Shown: in pieces, positions 34,945 to 42,549 of the stretch
Numbering within the stretch: position 1 is the stretch's first letter
How the letters are laid out: every line of letters begins with the position of its first letter
Assembly (NCBI GenBank): GCA_963786945.1
Contig: CAWBAO010000003.1
Location: 558,001-622,000, forward strand
Length of the DNA stretch: 64,000 nucleotides
Origin: JADKCZ01 sp963786945
GTDB taxonomy: Bacteria > Myxococcota > Myxococcia > Myxococcales > Anaeromyxobacteraceae
Direction of reading: 5' to 3'
Translations under genes and position numbers: made by a program
Notes under the pieces: generated by a model
Database searches by the model: none
The model's input: only the letters and a program-made list of their open reading frames with translations
Told to the model about the DNA's origin: nothing

Positions 34945-35586
34945 ATGAAGAAGCTGACCCGCGGCTTCACCCTCATCGAGCTCATGATCGTCGTGGCCAT
35001 CATCGGCATCCTGGCCGCCATCGCCATCCCCAACTTCGTCAAGTACCAGCTCCGCTCCAAGTTCTCCGAGGCCTCCTCGAACGTCGAGGGGCTCCGCAAG
35101 GCCGAGGAGGCGCTGCGCCAGGGCGAGCGCAACGTGGTCATCAACGGCGTGGCCGATGCCGTGTACCGGGGCGGCTCGTACCACAACCTCGGCAACCGGC
35201 TGCTCCCGGCCGCCGCCGTGGTCGGCACCTCGAAGCTGACCTGGCCGCTCCTCGACCTCCAGATGGCCAACGCCATCGACTGGCAGATCGAGGGGGCCAC
35301 CTACTTCAGCTACCAGGTCAGCACCGCCCTCTGCCCGACCAGCATCGCCGCCGCCACCAACTCCGGCATCTGCTACACCATCGGCGCCGCGGCCGACATC
35401 GACGGCGACGGCGTGGTCGGCCTGGTGGCCCTCGCCAAGCCGTCGGCCGCGCTCGTCCCGATCGTCGCCACCTCGCCCGCCAACCTGACCACCGCCTTCC
35501 CCGGCGCCGGCCTCGGCAGCTGCGGCACCGGCGCGACCACGGTCTACGGGACCCCCTGCACCATCCTCGGCCCGGACATCTTCTAG
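34945..35586 (+). CDS. pilA: Type IV major pilin, copy 1
   Basis: Structural subunit of the pilus fibre. MKKLTRG is the leader; PilD would cut before the Phe of FTLIELMIVVAIIGILAAIA, with Glu5 of the mature protein present. The N-terminal helix is followed by a globular domain with four Cys (130, 143, 193, 205), the last pair likely closing the D-region loop. Residues 151-156 (DIDGDG) look like a calcium-binding loop. One N-X-T sequon is at N180. 213 residues. GGAG precedes the ATG by seven nt. It differs from copy 2 at only four residues (R75, S96, I134, A137). Its own sigma-54 promoter and terminator make it monocistronic. Confidence 0.95.
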   Translation: MKKLTRGFTLIELMIVVAIIGILAAIAIPNFVKYQLRSKFSEASSNVEGLRKAEEALRQGERNVVINGVADAVYRGGSYHNLGNRLLPAAAVVGTSKLTWPLLDLQMANAIDWQIEGATYFSYQVSTALCPTSIAAATNSGICYTIGAAADIDGDGVVGLVALAKPSAALVPIVATSPANLTTAFPGAGLGSCGTGATTVYGTPCTILGPDIF

Positions 35587-35609
35587 CCCGGCTCCCGAGC
35601 CGAACCGAG

Positions 35610-35644
35610 GGGCGCCGCGTCGCTGCGGCGCCCTTCCCTTTTCT
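35610..35644 (+). terminator. Intrinsic terminator of pilA1
   Basis: A perfect nine-base stem GGGCGCCGC/GCGGCGCCC with a six-base loop is followed by TTCCCTTTTCT. Located 24 nt after the pilA1 stop. Conserved without change after pilA2. Confidence 0.85.
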
Positions 35645-35779
35645 GGCTGCGGGCCAGCTCGCGGGTCACCATGCTCGGTGACGGATTTCGTCACCGATCC
35701 CGACCCAGGTGACCGGAATGGTCCGGGTGGGACGATGCTCCACACCTTGAACTTGCTGGGGGTTCCGGAAACTGGCCGC

Positions 35780-35796
35780 TGGCATCCCGCGTGCTA
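35780..35796 (+). promoter_or_regulatory. Sigma-54 promoter of pilA2
   Basis: Identical to the pilA1 site (TGGCATCCCGCGTGCTA), 947 bp downstream, with GG and GC ten bases apart. It sits about 95 nt before the pilA2 ATG. Confidence 0.75.
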
Positions 35797-35849
35797 ACAG
35801 TGACGATGAACCAGGCCGGGCTGCACGACACACATCGCCCGGCATGTCG

Positions 35850-35873
35850 CCGGCCGCCCCAGAGGCGGCCCGG
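35850..35873 (+). promoter_or_regulatory. Leader hairpin of pilA2
   Basis: Same seven-base stem as before pilA1, GGCCGCC/GGCGGCC. The five-base loop is CCAGA instead of CGAGA, so loop changes are tolerated while the stem is kept. Confidence 0.5.
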
Positions 35874-35891
35874 CCTGAACGGAGAGACCAC

Positions 35892-36533
35892 ATGAAGAAG
35901 CTGACCCGCGGCTTCACCCTCATCGAGCTCATGATCGTCGTGGCCATCATCGGCATCCTGGCCGCCATCGCCATCCCCAACTTCGTCAAGTACCAGCTCC
36001 GCTCCAAGTTCTCCGAGGCCTCCTCGAACGTCGAGGGGCTCCGCAAGGCCGAGGAGGCGCTGCGCCAGGGCGAGCGCAACGTGGTCATCAACGGCGTGGC
36101 CGATGCCGTGTACCAGGGCGGCTCGTACCACAACCTCGGCAACCGGCTGCTCCCGGCCGCCGCCGTGGTCGGCACCGCCAAGCTGACCTGGCCGCTCCTC
36201 GACCTCCAGATGGCCAACGCCATCGACTGGCAGATCGAGGGAGCCACCTACTTCAGCTACCAGGTCAGCACCGCCCTCTGCCCGACCTCCACCGCCGCCA
36301 TGACCAACTCCGGCATCTGCTACACCATCGGCGCCGCGGCCGACATCGACGGCGACGGCGTGGTCGGCCTGGTGGCCCTCGCCAAGCCGTCGGCTGCGCT
36401 CGTCCCGATCGTCGCCACCTCGCCCGCCAACCTGACCACCGCCTTCCCGGGCGCCGGCCTCGGCAGCTGCGGCACCGGCGCGACCACGGTCTACGGGACC
36501 CCCTGCACCATCCTCGGCCCGGACATCTTCTAG
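35892..36533 (+). CDS. pilA: Type IV major pilin, copy 2
   Basis: Near-identical second pilin of 213 residues with the same leader, N-terminal helix, four cysteines, DIDGDG loop and N180 sequon as copy 1. It differs at Q75, A96, T134 and M137. Two of the changes lie close together between Cys130 and Cys143, a part likely exposed on the fibre. The ATG at 35892 was chosen by homology and because GGAG stands ten nt before it; an upstream in-frame ATG at 35844 would disrupt the leader. It carries its own sigma-54 promoter and terminator, so the two copies can be expressed separately or together. The pilG promoter starts 6 bp after its terminator. Confidence 0.94.
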   Translation: MKKLTRGFTLIELMIVVAIIGILAAIAIPNFVKYQLRSKFSEASSNVEGLRKAEEALRQGERNVVINGVADAVYQGGSYHNLGNRLLPAAAVVGTAKLTWPLLDLQMANAIDWQIEGATYFSYQVSTALCPTSTAAMTNSGICYTIGAAADIDGDGVVGLVALAKPSAALVPIVATSPANLTTAFPGAGLGSCGTGATTVYGTPCTILGPDIF

Positions 36534-36556
36534 CCCGGCTCCCGAGCCGAACCGAG

Positions 36557-36591
36557 GGGCGCCGCGTCGCTGCGGCGCCCTTCCCTTTTCT
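36557..36591 (+). terminator. Intrinsic terminator of pilA2
   Basis: Nine-base GC stem, six-base loop and TTCCCTTTTCT, identical to the terminator after pilA1. Confidence 0.85.
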
Positions 36592-36596
36592 CCGCC

Positions 36597-36612
36597 TGGC
36601 ACGAACCTGGCG
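36597..36612 (+). promoter_or_regulatory. Sigma-54 promoter of pilG-pilI-pilH
   Basis: TGGCACGAACCTGGCG has the complete -24 element TGGCACG and GG and GC ten bases apart. The -12 element is TGGC rather than TTGC. A start near 36623 leaves a leader of about 25 nt. It begins 6 bp past the pilA2 terminator. Confidence 0.6.
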
Positions 36613-36647
36613 TTTTCACCCTCCGGCGCTATCCTTCCTCGACCCGA

Positions 36648-37518
36648 ATGGACCGTCGACGCTCCCCCCTGCTCGCCCTCCTCGCCGCGGCCATCGCCGT
36701 CGCCGCCGTGGCGCGGTCGACGCTGGAGCCGGAGGCCTCGGCCCGCGGCGCCGTCCGCGACCCGGCCTGGCTGCCGAGCGGGACCGTGCTGCGGACCACC
36801 TCCTTCGGCCAGCGCCTCCTGCTGGCCGACTTCTACTGGCTCCGCACCGTCAGCTACATGGGCGAGACGCTGCTGGCCAAGAGCGACCGCTGGGACGCGC
36901 TCCTGCCGCTGGCCGAGATCGTCACCGACCTCGATCCCGCGTCACGGCTACGTCTACCAGGTGACCGGCTCCAACCTGGCCGGCCTGGCCCACCGCTACG
37001 CCGAGGCCGACCGCATCCTGAAGAAGGGGATGCGCGCGCTGCCGGAGCGGTGGTCGCTCCCCTTCGTCCAGGCCACCAACAAGTTCATCTTCGAGCAGGA
37101 CTACGCCGAGGCGGCTCGCCTGGCCCGCCTCGCCGCCGAGCTCAGCAAGCGGCCCACCCTGGCGCTGCTGGCCGCCAACCTCTCGGCCCTGGCCAACACC
37201 GACGACGAATACGAGGCGGCGGCCTCCTTCCTGGTCCAGATGCAGGGGCAGACCGACCTGCCCGAGATGCGGGACGAGCTGGCCTCCCGGCTGGTCCGCA
37301 TCCGCACCTTCCAGGCCCTGGCCAGGCTGGAGAAGGCCGTCGCCGCTTACCGGACGCGGACCGGCCGGCTGCCGGCGCGGCTCGGCGACCTGGTCCCGCT
37401 CGATCTGGCCGCCCTGCCCGACGACCCGTCCGGTGGGCGGTTCGAGTACGAGGCCGCCAGCGGCGCGGTGCGCAGCTCGAAGCTCGGCCCCCGCGCGCCC
37501 CTGCGCGTGACCCGCTAG
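36648..37518 (+). CDS. pilG: PilG-like pilus accessory protein (one frameshift)
   Basis: Accessory protein next to an ABC transporter; in Myxococcus pilG, pilH and pilI are needed for pilus formation. From the ATG at 36648 there is one N-terminal membrane anchor (LLALLAAAIAVAAVAR), then DFYWLRTVSYMGE. An indel near 36945 changes frame. TPR-like helical repeats follow (YAEADRILKKGMRALPERWS, YAEAARLARLAAELSKRPTL) and an end with RTGRLPARLGDLVPLDLAAL. About 290 residues, anchored with the repeats in the periplasm or cytoplasm. Identification comes mainly from the neighbouring pilI and pilH and position after pilA; I cannot confirm by alignment. Confidence 0.7.
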
Positions 37519-37529
37519 GAGACCGACCC

Positions 37530-38306
37530 GTGCGCACCACCCTGACCATCTCCGTCACCACGCTGCGCGAGGCGCTGCGCGACCGGCTCCTCTACAACCT
37601 GGTGGTCTTCGCCGTCCTGCTGGTCATCGGCTCGCTCACCATCTCCCAGCTCACGCTGGGGGAGCAGTTCCGCATCATCGCCAACATCGGCACCTCGGCC
37701 ACCCAGATCTTCGGCACCCTCATCGCCGTCTTCCTCGGCGTCGGCCTGGTGAGCAAGGAGATCGACCGCCGCACCTGCTACCCGGCGCTGGCGCGCCCGG
37801 TCTCGCGGGCCGGCTTCGTGGCCGGCAAGTACCTCGGGCTGCTGGCCACGCTGCTGCTCAACGTGGCCCTGATGGCGGTGGCCACCGCGGTGGTGCTCGC
37901 CTGGTACCGGGGCAATGCCACCTTCCTCGACTTCGCCTTCGTCGCCAGCTTCGCCCTGACGCTGGTGCAGCTGGCCGTCTGCGCGGCCCTGGCGGTCCTC
38001 TTCTCCACCTTCACCACCGCCACGCTGGCCAGCATCTGCAGCCTCTCCATCGTCGGCGCCGGCTGGCTCTTCGGCGAGGTCCGCTCCTTCTGGCTCGCCG
38101 CCAAGCAGGCCGAGATGAAGGGGCTGGTCCGGGTGCTCGACGTGCTGCTCCCCAACATGAGCCTGCTCGACGTCAAGGAGGCGGTCACCTACGGTGACCC
38201 CATCACGCTCGGCTCGGCCCTGGCCCGCGGCGCCTACGGCGCCGGCTACGCCGCGGTGCTCCTCCTGCTGGCCTCCATCGTCTTCACCCGCCGGGACATC
38301 CGCTGA
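37530..38306 (+). CDS. pilI: ABC-2 type permease, PilI-like
   Basis: Membrane part of an ABC transporter in the pilus locus. From the GTG at 37530, which is 11 nt after pilG, six helices are visible, starting LVVFAVLLVIGSLTI and ending YAAVLLLLASIVF, with the usual cytoplasmic helix LREALRDRLLYN before the first. ABC-2 permeases move polysaccharide, peptide or lipid; the substrate here is unknown. 258 residues, unbroken. The ATPase gene starts 2 nt after its stop. Confidence 0.78.
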   Translation: MRTTLTISVTTLREALRDRLLYNLVVFAVLLVIGSLTISQLTLGEQFRIIANIGTSATQIFGTLIAVFLGVGLVSKEIDRRTCYPALARPVSRAGFVAGKYLGLLATLLLNVALMAVATAVVLAWYRGNATFLDFAFVASFALTLVQLAVCAALAVLFSTFTTATLASICSLSIVGAGWLFGEVRSFWLAAKQAEMKGLVRVLDVLLPNMSLLDVKEAVTYGDPITLGSALARGAYGAGYAAVLLLLASIVFTRRDIR

Positions 38307-38308
38307 TC

Positions 38309-39268
38309 ATGGCCGACCTCGCCATCTCCTGCTCCGGGCTCTCCAAGACCTACCGCCTCGGCTTCCGCGCCCGCAAGGTCGAGGCGCTCGCCGCACTCGA
38401 CCTGGCCGTCGAGGCGGGCTCGATCTACGGCTTCATCGGCCCGAACGGCGCCGGCAAGTCGACCACCATCAAGATCCTGGTCGGGCTGGTCCGGCAGAGC
38501 GCCGGCACCGCCGCCCTCTTCGGCCGGGGCATCGAGGAGCCGCAGGCGCGCCTCTCCATCGGCTACCTCCCGGAGAACCCCAGCTTCCACGACTTCATGC
38601 GGCCGCTCGAGGTGATGCGCTACCTGGGCCGGCTCTCCGGCCTCGGCGGCGCCGACCTGGACCGGCGGTCCGAGGCCCTGCTCGAGCGGGTCGGCCTGGC
38701 CCACGCCCGCGATCTCACCGTCCGCAAGTTCTCCAAGGGGATGGTGCAGCGGCTCGGCCTGGCGCAGGCGCTGGTCCACGATCCGCCGCTCCTCATCCTC
38801 GACGAGCCCATGAGCGGCCTCGACCCCATCGGCCGCAAGGAGGTCCGCGACCTCATCCTCGAGCTGCGCGGGCAGGGAAAGACCGTCTTCTTCTCCACCC
38901 ACATCCTCCCCGACGTCGAGTCGGTCTGCGACCGGGTCGGCATGGTCTTCAAGGGCCGGCTCATGAAGGAGGGGGCGATGCAGGGGCTCCTCGACGGCAC
39001 CGTCCGCACCGTCGAGCTCCGCTGCTCCGGCCTCGGCCCGGCCCAGCTCGAGGCGCTGGCCCCGGTGACTGGTCCTGCCACCCCCGTTCCCGAAGGGCAC
39101 GCCTTTACCTTCTCCGGCGTCGAGGCGGCCAACCAGGCCGCGGCCCGCCTGCTTGCGGCCGGAGGGCGGCTGCTCTCGGTCCAGCCGCACCGCGAGTCGC
39201 TGGAGGAGACCTTCGTCCGCCTGGCCGCGGCGACGGGCAGCGGCGCCGAGCGCACCCTGGCCGGCTGA
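38309..39268 (+). CDS. pilH: ABC transporter ATP-binding protein, PilH-like
   Basis: Cytoplasmic ATPase for the PilI permease. Walker A GPNGAGKST (about residues 44-52), signature FSKGMVQRLGLA (about 139-150), Walker B LLILDEPMSGLDP (about 158-170) and switch His in FFSTH. The C-terminal 90 residues hold the regulatory extension often seen in ABC-2 exporters. 319 residues. Followed by 245 nt without a gene before the minor pilins. Confidence 0.85.
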   Translation: MADLAISCSGLSKTYRLGFRARKVEALAALDLAVEAGSIYGFIGPNGAGKSTTIKILVGLVRQSAGTAALFGRGIEEPQARLSIGYLPENPSFHDFMRPLEVMRYLGRLSGLGGADLDRRSEALLERVGLAHARDLTVRKFSKGMVQRLGLAQALVHDPPLLILDEPMSGLDPIGRKEVRDLILELRGQGKTVFFSTHILPDVESVCDRVGMVFKGRLMKEGAMQGLLDGTVRTVELRCSGLGPAQLEALAPVTGPATPVPEGHAFTFSGVEAANQAAARLLAAGGRLLSVQPHRESLEETFVRLAAATGSGAERTLAG

Positions 39269-39513
39269 GATACCGGCGCCGTCAAGGCGCTGCTCCGGAG
39301 CTCGGTTCGCCACCTCCCTCTTCCGGCTCCGGATGCGAAGCCGGCCCATGGCATCCGGCCACCATGTACTCCGGGAGCTGCACGAAGTGTCCAGGTTGGG
39401 CAATTGTTGCATGTGGGCTCAGACCGACATCCTCTCATCCGTCCGGACTGACACGACATTCGCGAAGCGCCTGTAAGCCCGCCCCTTGCATCCCTCCGGG
39501 GGTGGAGGCCTCC
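39269..39513 (+). promoter_or_regulatory. Gene-free gap before the minor pilin operon
   Basis: 245 nt without a gene. It contains TGGGCAATTGTTGCA (39397-39411), which has a perfect sigma-54 -12 (TTGCA) and TGG, but the two are one base too close (GG-N9-GC). If one base is missing here, as in nearby genes, it would be a strong sigma-54 promoter for the operon. It is otherwise plain, and less GC-rich than its surroundings. Confidence 0.3.
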
Positions 39514-40191
39514 GTGAACCATCCCGCCAGCCGTCGCGGCTTCACGCTCATCGAGATGATGGTGGTGGTGGCCGTCATCGGCATCCTCAGCGCGATGACG
39601 GTCTTCGCCTTCGGCCGCCAGAAGCCGCGCCGGCAGCTCGACGGGGTGGCGATGGAGCTGCGCGCCCAGCTGATGGGCGCCCGCCAGACCGCGCTGGCCA
39701 CCGGCACGCCGGTGGCGGCGGTGATCTTCCCCGACTTCGTCACCGGGTCGGGGACGGGTCGCATCGTCTTCTACCGGGACGGCGACTTCTCCCTCTTCTC
39801 CACCGCGGCGGCCGTCAACCTGGACAACCTCGACGCCGCCGCGCCGGCCGTCGGCGGCCGCAGCGAGGTCGTCGAGACGTGGGACCTGGACAACGGCGTG
39901 GTGGTGGGCCCGGCGACCGGGCAGGGCGCTTCGGCCATCATGCCGGCCCCGTTCAGCGGCATCGCCATCAACGTCGCCTGCCTCTTCTGCGCGGGGGTCG
40001 ACCGGCGCGGCGCCATCGTCTTCCAGCCCAACGGCACCGTGACCTTCCAGGATCGGGCCGGCCCACCGCTGGCCCTGCCACAGGGGGCCAGCCTCTCGCT
40101 GACCAGGGCCGAGACCGAGGAAGTGCGCACCATCACCATCGCCGCCAGCACCGGGCTGCTGCAGACGCTCAAGTGGAACCCGACGCCGTAG
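39514..40191 (+). CDS. Minor pilin, GspH/FimT/FimU type
   Basis: Pseudopilin that helps prime the pilus tip. The leader VNHPASRRG is followed by FTLIEMMVVVAVIGILSAMT, with Glu5 of the mature chain, the PilD substrate pattern. The globular part has the GspH-like pattern LRAQLMGARQTALATGTPVA and a late GAIVFQPNGTVTF. About 225 residues. The GTG at 39514 has GGAGG five nt upstream; a GTG at 39502 is also in frame. First gene of a five-gene operon with pilV, pilW, pilX and pilY1. Confidence 0.87.
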   Translation: MNHPASRRGFTLIEMMVVVAVIGILSAMTVFAFGRQKPRRQLDGVAMELRAQLMGARQTALATGTPVAAVIFPDFVTGSGTGRIVFYRDGDFSLFSTAAAVNLDNLDAAAPAVGGRSEVVETWDLDNGVVVGPATGQGASAIMPAPFSGIAINVACLFCAGVDRRGAIVFQPNGTVTFQDRAGPPLALPQGASLSLTRAETEEVRTITIAASTGLLQTLKWNPTP

Positions 40192-40208
40192 GCGCCGCAG
40201 GAGAGACC

Positions 40209-40736
40209 ATGGGCACCAGGAAGGCGCAGCGCGGCACCACCCTGCTGGAGGCCATGATCGCCATGGGCGTGCTGATGATCGGCGCGGCCGGGCTGGTCGG
40301 GCTGCAGCGCCAGAGCAACTTCTTCATGGGTGACTCCCGCCGCACCACCCGGGCCTCGATGTTCGCGCAGGACCTGGTCAACCAGATCGAGCTCTGGGAC
40401 TACGACGACCCGCGCCTCGCCAACACCAGCAGCAGCAACGACACCGACGTGGGGGACGCCACCGAGGCCCTGGCCTCCATCGCCGACCCGGTGGCGGCCG
40501 GCCTGGCCGACCACGGCGAGGCCGACCTGGCCGCCAACTGGGCCGGGCTGTCCAAGGAACTGCTCGACGCCAACCAGATGCAGCGGTTCTGGAACGTGGC
40601 CGACGGCCCCGACGCCAACGGGAACGGGATCCCGGACTCCAAGCTGATCGCCGTCATCATCCGCTGGTCCGCCGGGGCCTCCTGGCGCCGGACCGTCTTC
40701 ATGGTCACCAAGATCAACACGGCGGACATGCTGTGA
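40209..40736 (+). CDS. pilV: Minor pilin PilV
   Basis: Minor pilin of the tip complex. MGTRKAQRG is the leader; the mature chain begins TTLLEAMIAMGVLMIGAAGL with Glu5. It has no cysteines that I can see. Near residue 142 DANGNGIPD resembles a calcium-binding loop. The ATG at 40209 has GAGAGACC upstream. 175 residues. The next gene overlaps it by 4 nt (GTGA type), so translation is coupled. Confidence 0.85.
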   Translation: MGTRKAQRGTTLLEAMIAMGVLMIGAAGLVGLQRQSNFFMGDSRRTTRASMFAQDLVNQIELWDYDDPRLANTSSSNDTDVGDATEALASIADPVAAGLADHGEADLAANWAGLSKELLDANQMQRFWNVADGPDANGNGIPDSKLIAVIIRWSAGASWRRTVFMVTKINTADML

Positions 40737-42018
40737 GCGCGCCCGCCCAGGCCCGGCACAGCCGGGGGTTCACGCTGCTGGAGCTGGCCATCGGCATCGG
40801 CCTCTCGGCCATCGTCATCGCGGCGGCCATGACGCTGCTCATCCAGCAGCAGCGCTCCTACACCGTCTCCGCCACCGACCGGGCCCACCAGGAGGCCGGG
40901 CAGGCGGCGCTGCGCGAGATCGGCTACAGGCTCCGGCTGGCCGCCTACGGCGTCGATCCCAACCTGGCCTTCGACTTCGGGCCCCAGGCGCTCCCGGTCC
41001 CGCGCACCGGCGCCCCGACCAACGCCGTGGTCTTCGACACCACCAGCACCTATCGATGCGCCTCGGCGGTCACCTGCCGGGACAGCACGGCGGGGCCGGA
41101 CGAGATCGTCTTCCTGAGCCGGAACCCGCTCTTCAGCCGGACCGTGACCACCTTCGCCGGCACCACCCTGGTCTTCCGGGGCGGGCTGACCAGGCCGATC
41201 TACCGGGGCCAGATCCTCCAGGTCTCCTGCCTGGGCGGGAGCCAGGCGCGCGGGCTACGTCACGGCGGCGGCCACGGTGCTGCCCTCGGCGGCCGCTCCC
41301 GACCCGGCCGAGCTGGTCCGGGTCACGCTGCAGCCGGGGTCGATGGCCGGCCAGGCGCGGGTCTTCCCCTTCGAGAACTCCGTCTCCGCCGACACCTGCT
41401 GGGGCCTGACCGCCGCCGGCGAGGCGCCGGTGGTCACCCAGGTCGATCGGTACCGCTTCTACGTGGAGTGGTACAGCCCGGCCGGCCAGGTGGTGGCGGC
41501 CCAGACGCCCGAGGCCCGCCCCTACCTGATGCTCGACCAGGGGCTGACCGACGAGAACGGCGCCGCCATCAACCTGCCGGTGGCACCCGACGTCGAGGAC
41601 CTGCAGTTCTCCTACTACTACCTGCCCTCCCGCGGCGGGCCAGGCCAACCGCCTGGTGGGCGCCGAGGCCGGCACCAGCGCCTCGGCCGAGGCCTTCCCG
41701 CTCTCGGTGGCCGACGCGGCCCCGGCCTACCTGGACGCGCCGGACGCCCCCTCGCGGCGGACCGGCCACCCCGCCAACATCCTGGCGGTCCGCGTCGGCG
41801 TGGTCATCCGCTCCGCCGAGAAGGACCTGTCGGCCGCCACCCTCCTGGACCAGACGCTGCCGGCGCTGGGCAACCGTCCGCCCGTCCTCGGGCTCACCAA
41901 CTACCGGCGCGCCCTCTTCGAGAACACCGTGCTCATCCGCAACCTCAAGAGCACGGCCTTCCCCTATCCACAGGTGGACCCCGCCCACGTGGAAGGCTTC
42001 AACGTCGGCGGCGGGTAA
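40733..42018 (+). CDS. pilW: Minor pilin PilW (two frameshifts)
   Basis: Larger minor pilin of the tip complex. After a short leader ending RHSRG comes FTLLELAIGIGLSAIVIAAA with Glu5 of the mature chain. Two indels near 41252 and 41640 cut the gene into three frames, which together make a continuous PilW-like protein of about 427 residues with EIGYRLRLAAYGVDPN and an end part rich in beta strands up to the TAA at 42018. Each piece begins where the former ends, so errors are more likely than decay. PilX follows after 9 nt. Confidence 0.8.
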
Positions 42019-42027
42019 GGAAGCCAC

Positions 42028-42540
42028 ATGCGCCACCTGCAGCGCGGCAGCGCCCTCATCATCGCCACCATCGTCACGCTCATCATCGCGGTGATCGGCA
42101 TCGGCATGGTCCGGTTCACCTATCGCCAGACGGCCGGCGCCCTGGCCGGCACCCGGGCCGACGCCCTCTCCTCCTGCGCCGAGGCCGCTCGCAAGCTCCT
42201 GGAGAGCCGCTTCCACGCCCTCTCCCCGACCCAGCCGGTCAACGTCGCGGCGCTCAACGCCAGGCTGGACGGTCCCGGCGGGCGGATGGCCGCGGTGGGT
42301 GGCCACATCGACGCCGACCCGGCCCAGCTGCTGCTCACCATCAAGCAGGTGGAGCTGCTCAGCCCCAGGGTGATCCAGACCCAGTACAACGAGGAGGACA
42401 CCACCAACACCATCCGCTTCTCGGGGTCGATCGGCGGCGCGCCGCTCAAGATCACCGTCCACTGCCAGGAGGGCGACCTCTCCAGCCCCACGTCGGGCCG
42501 GCAGATGGAAATCGAATACGCCGTGAAGTTCGGCCTCTAG
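42028..42540 (+). CDS. pilX: Minor pilin PilX-like
   Basis: 170-residue protein with a leader ending LQRG and a hydrophobic N terminus SALIIATIVTLIIAVIGIGM. As in many PilX proteins the mature start is not FTLIE and there is no Glu5, so processing by PilD should be checked. The rest contains YRQTAGALAGTRADALSSCA and a Cys pair. Assigned by position between pilW and pilY1 and by size. Ten nt before pilY1. Confidence 0.72.
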   Translation: MRHLQRGSALIIATIVTLIIAVIGIGMVRFTYRQTAGALAGTRADALSSCAEAARKLLESRFHALSPTQPVNVAALNARLDGPGGRMAAVGGHIDADPAQLLLTIKQVELLSPRVIQTQYNEEDTTNTIRFSGSIGGAPLKITVHCQEGDLSSPTSGRQMEIEYAVKFGL

Positions 42541-42549
42541 GAGCCCACC

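Larger units (their letters stand above)
34732..35644 (+). repeat. First copy of the tandem pilA repeat (913 bp)
   Basis: Homologous with 35679-36591 at a constant offset of 947 bp. The unit covers a sigma-54 promoter, leader hairpin, whole pilA gene and terminator. Its first few dozen bases are diverged (from TGACGGATT to GTGACCGG); from 34762 on it is nearly identical. 34 bp separate the two copies. No transposase or target duplication is visible. Confidence 0.9.
35679..36591 (+). repeat. Second copy of the tandem pilA repeat (913 bp)
   Basis: Same unit as 34732-35644, ending with the same terminator. Differences are a scatter of single bases: a few in the 5' leader and a few in the gene, four of them amino-acid changing. 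Equal length with no gaps means the copies are recent or kept alike by gene conversion. Confidence 0.9.

Noticed and set aside
34641..35300. Minus-strand open frames opposite pilA1 and pilA2
   Set aside because: Both copies have them because the DNA is duplicated; composition is that of an antisense shadow.
34732..36591. A mobile element behind the pilA duplication
   Set aside because: No transposase, terminal inverted repeats or target duplication at the borders; simple tandem duplication is enough.
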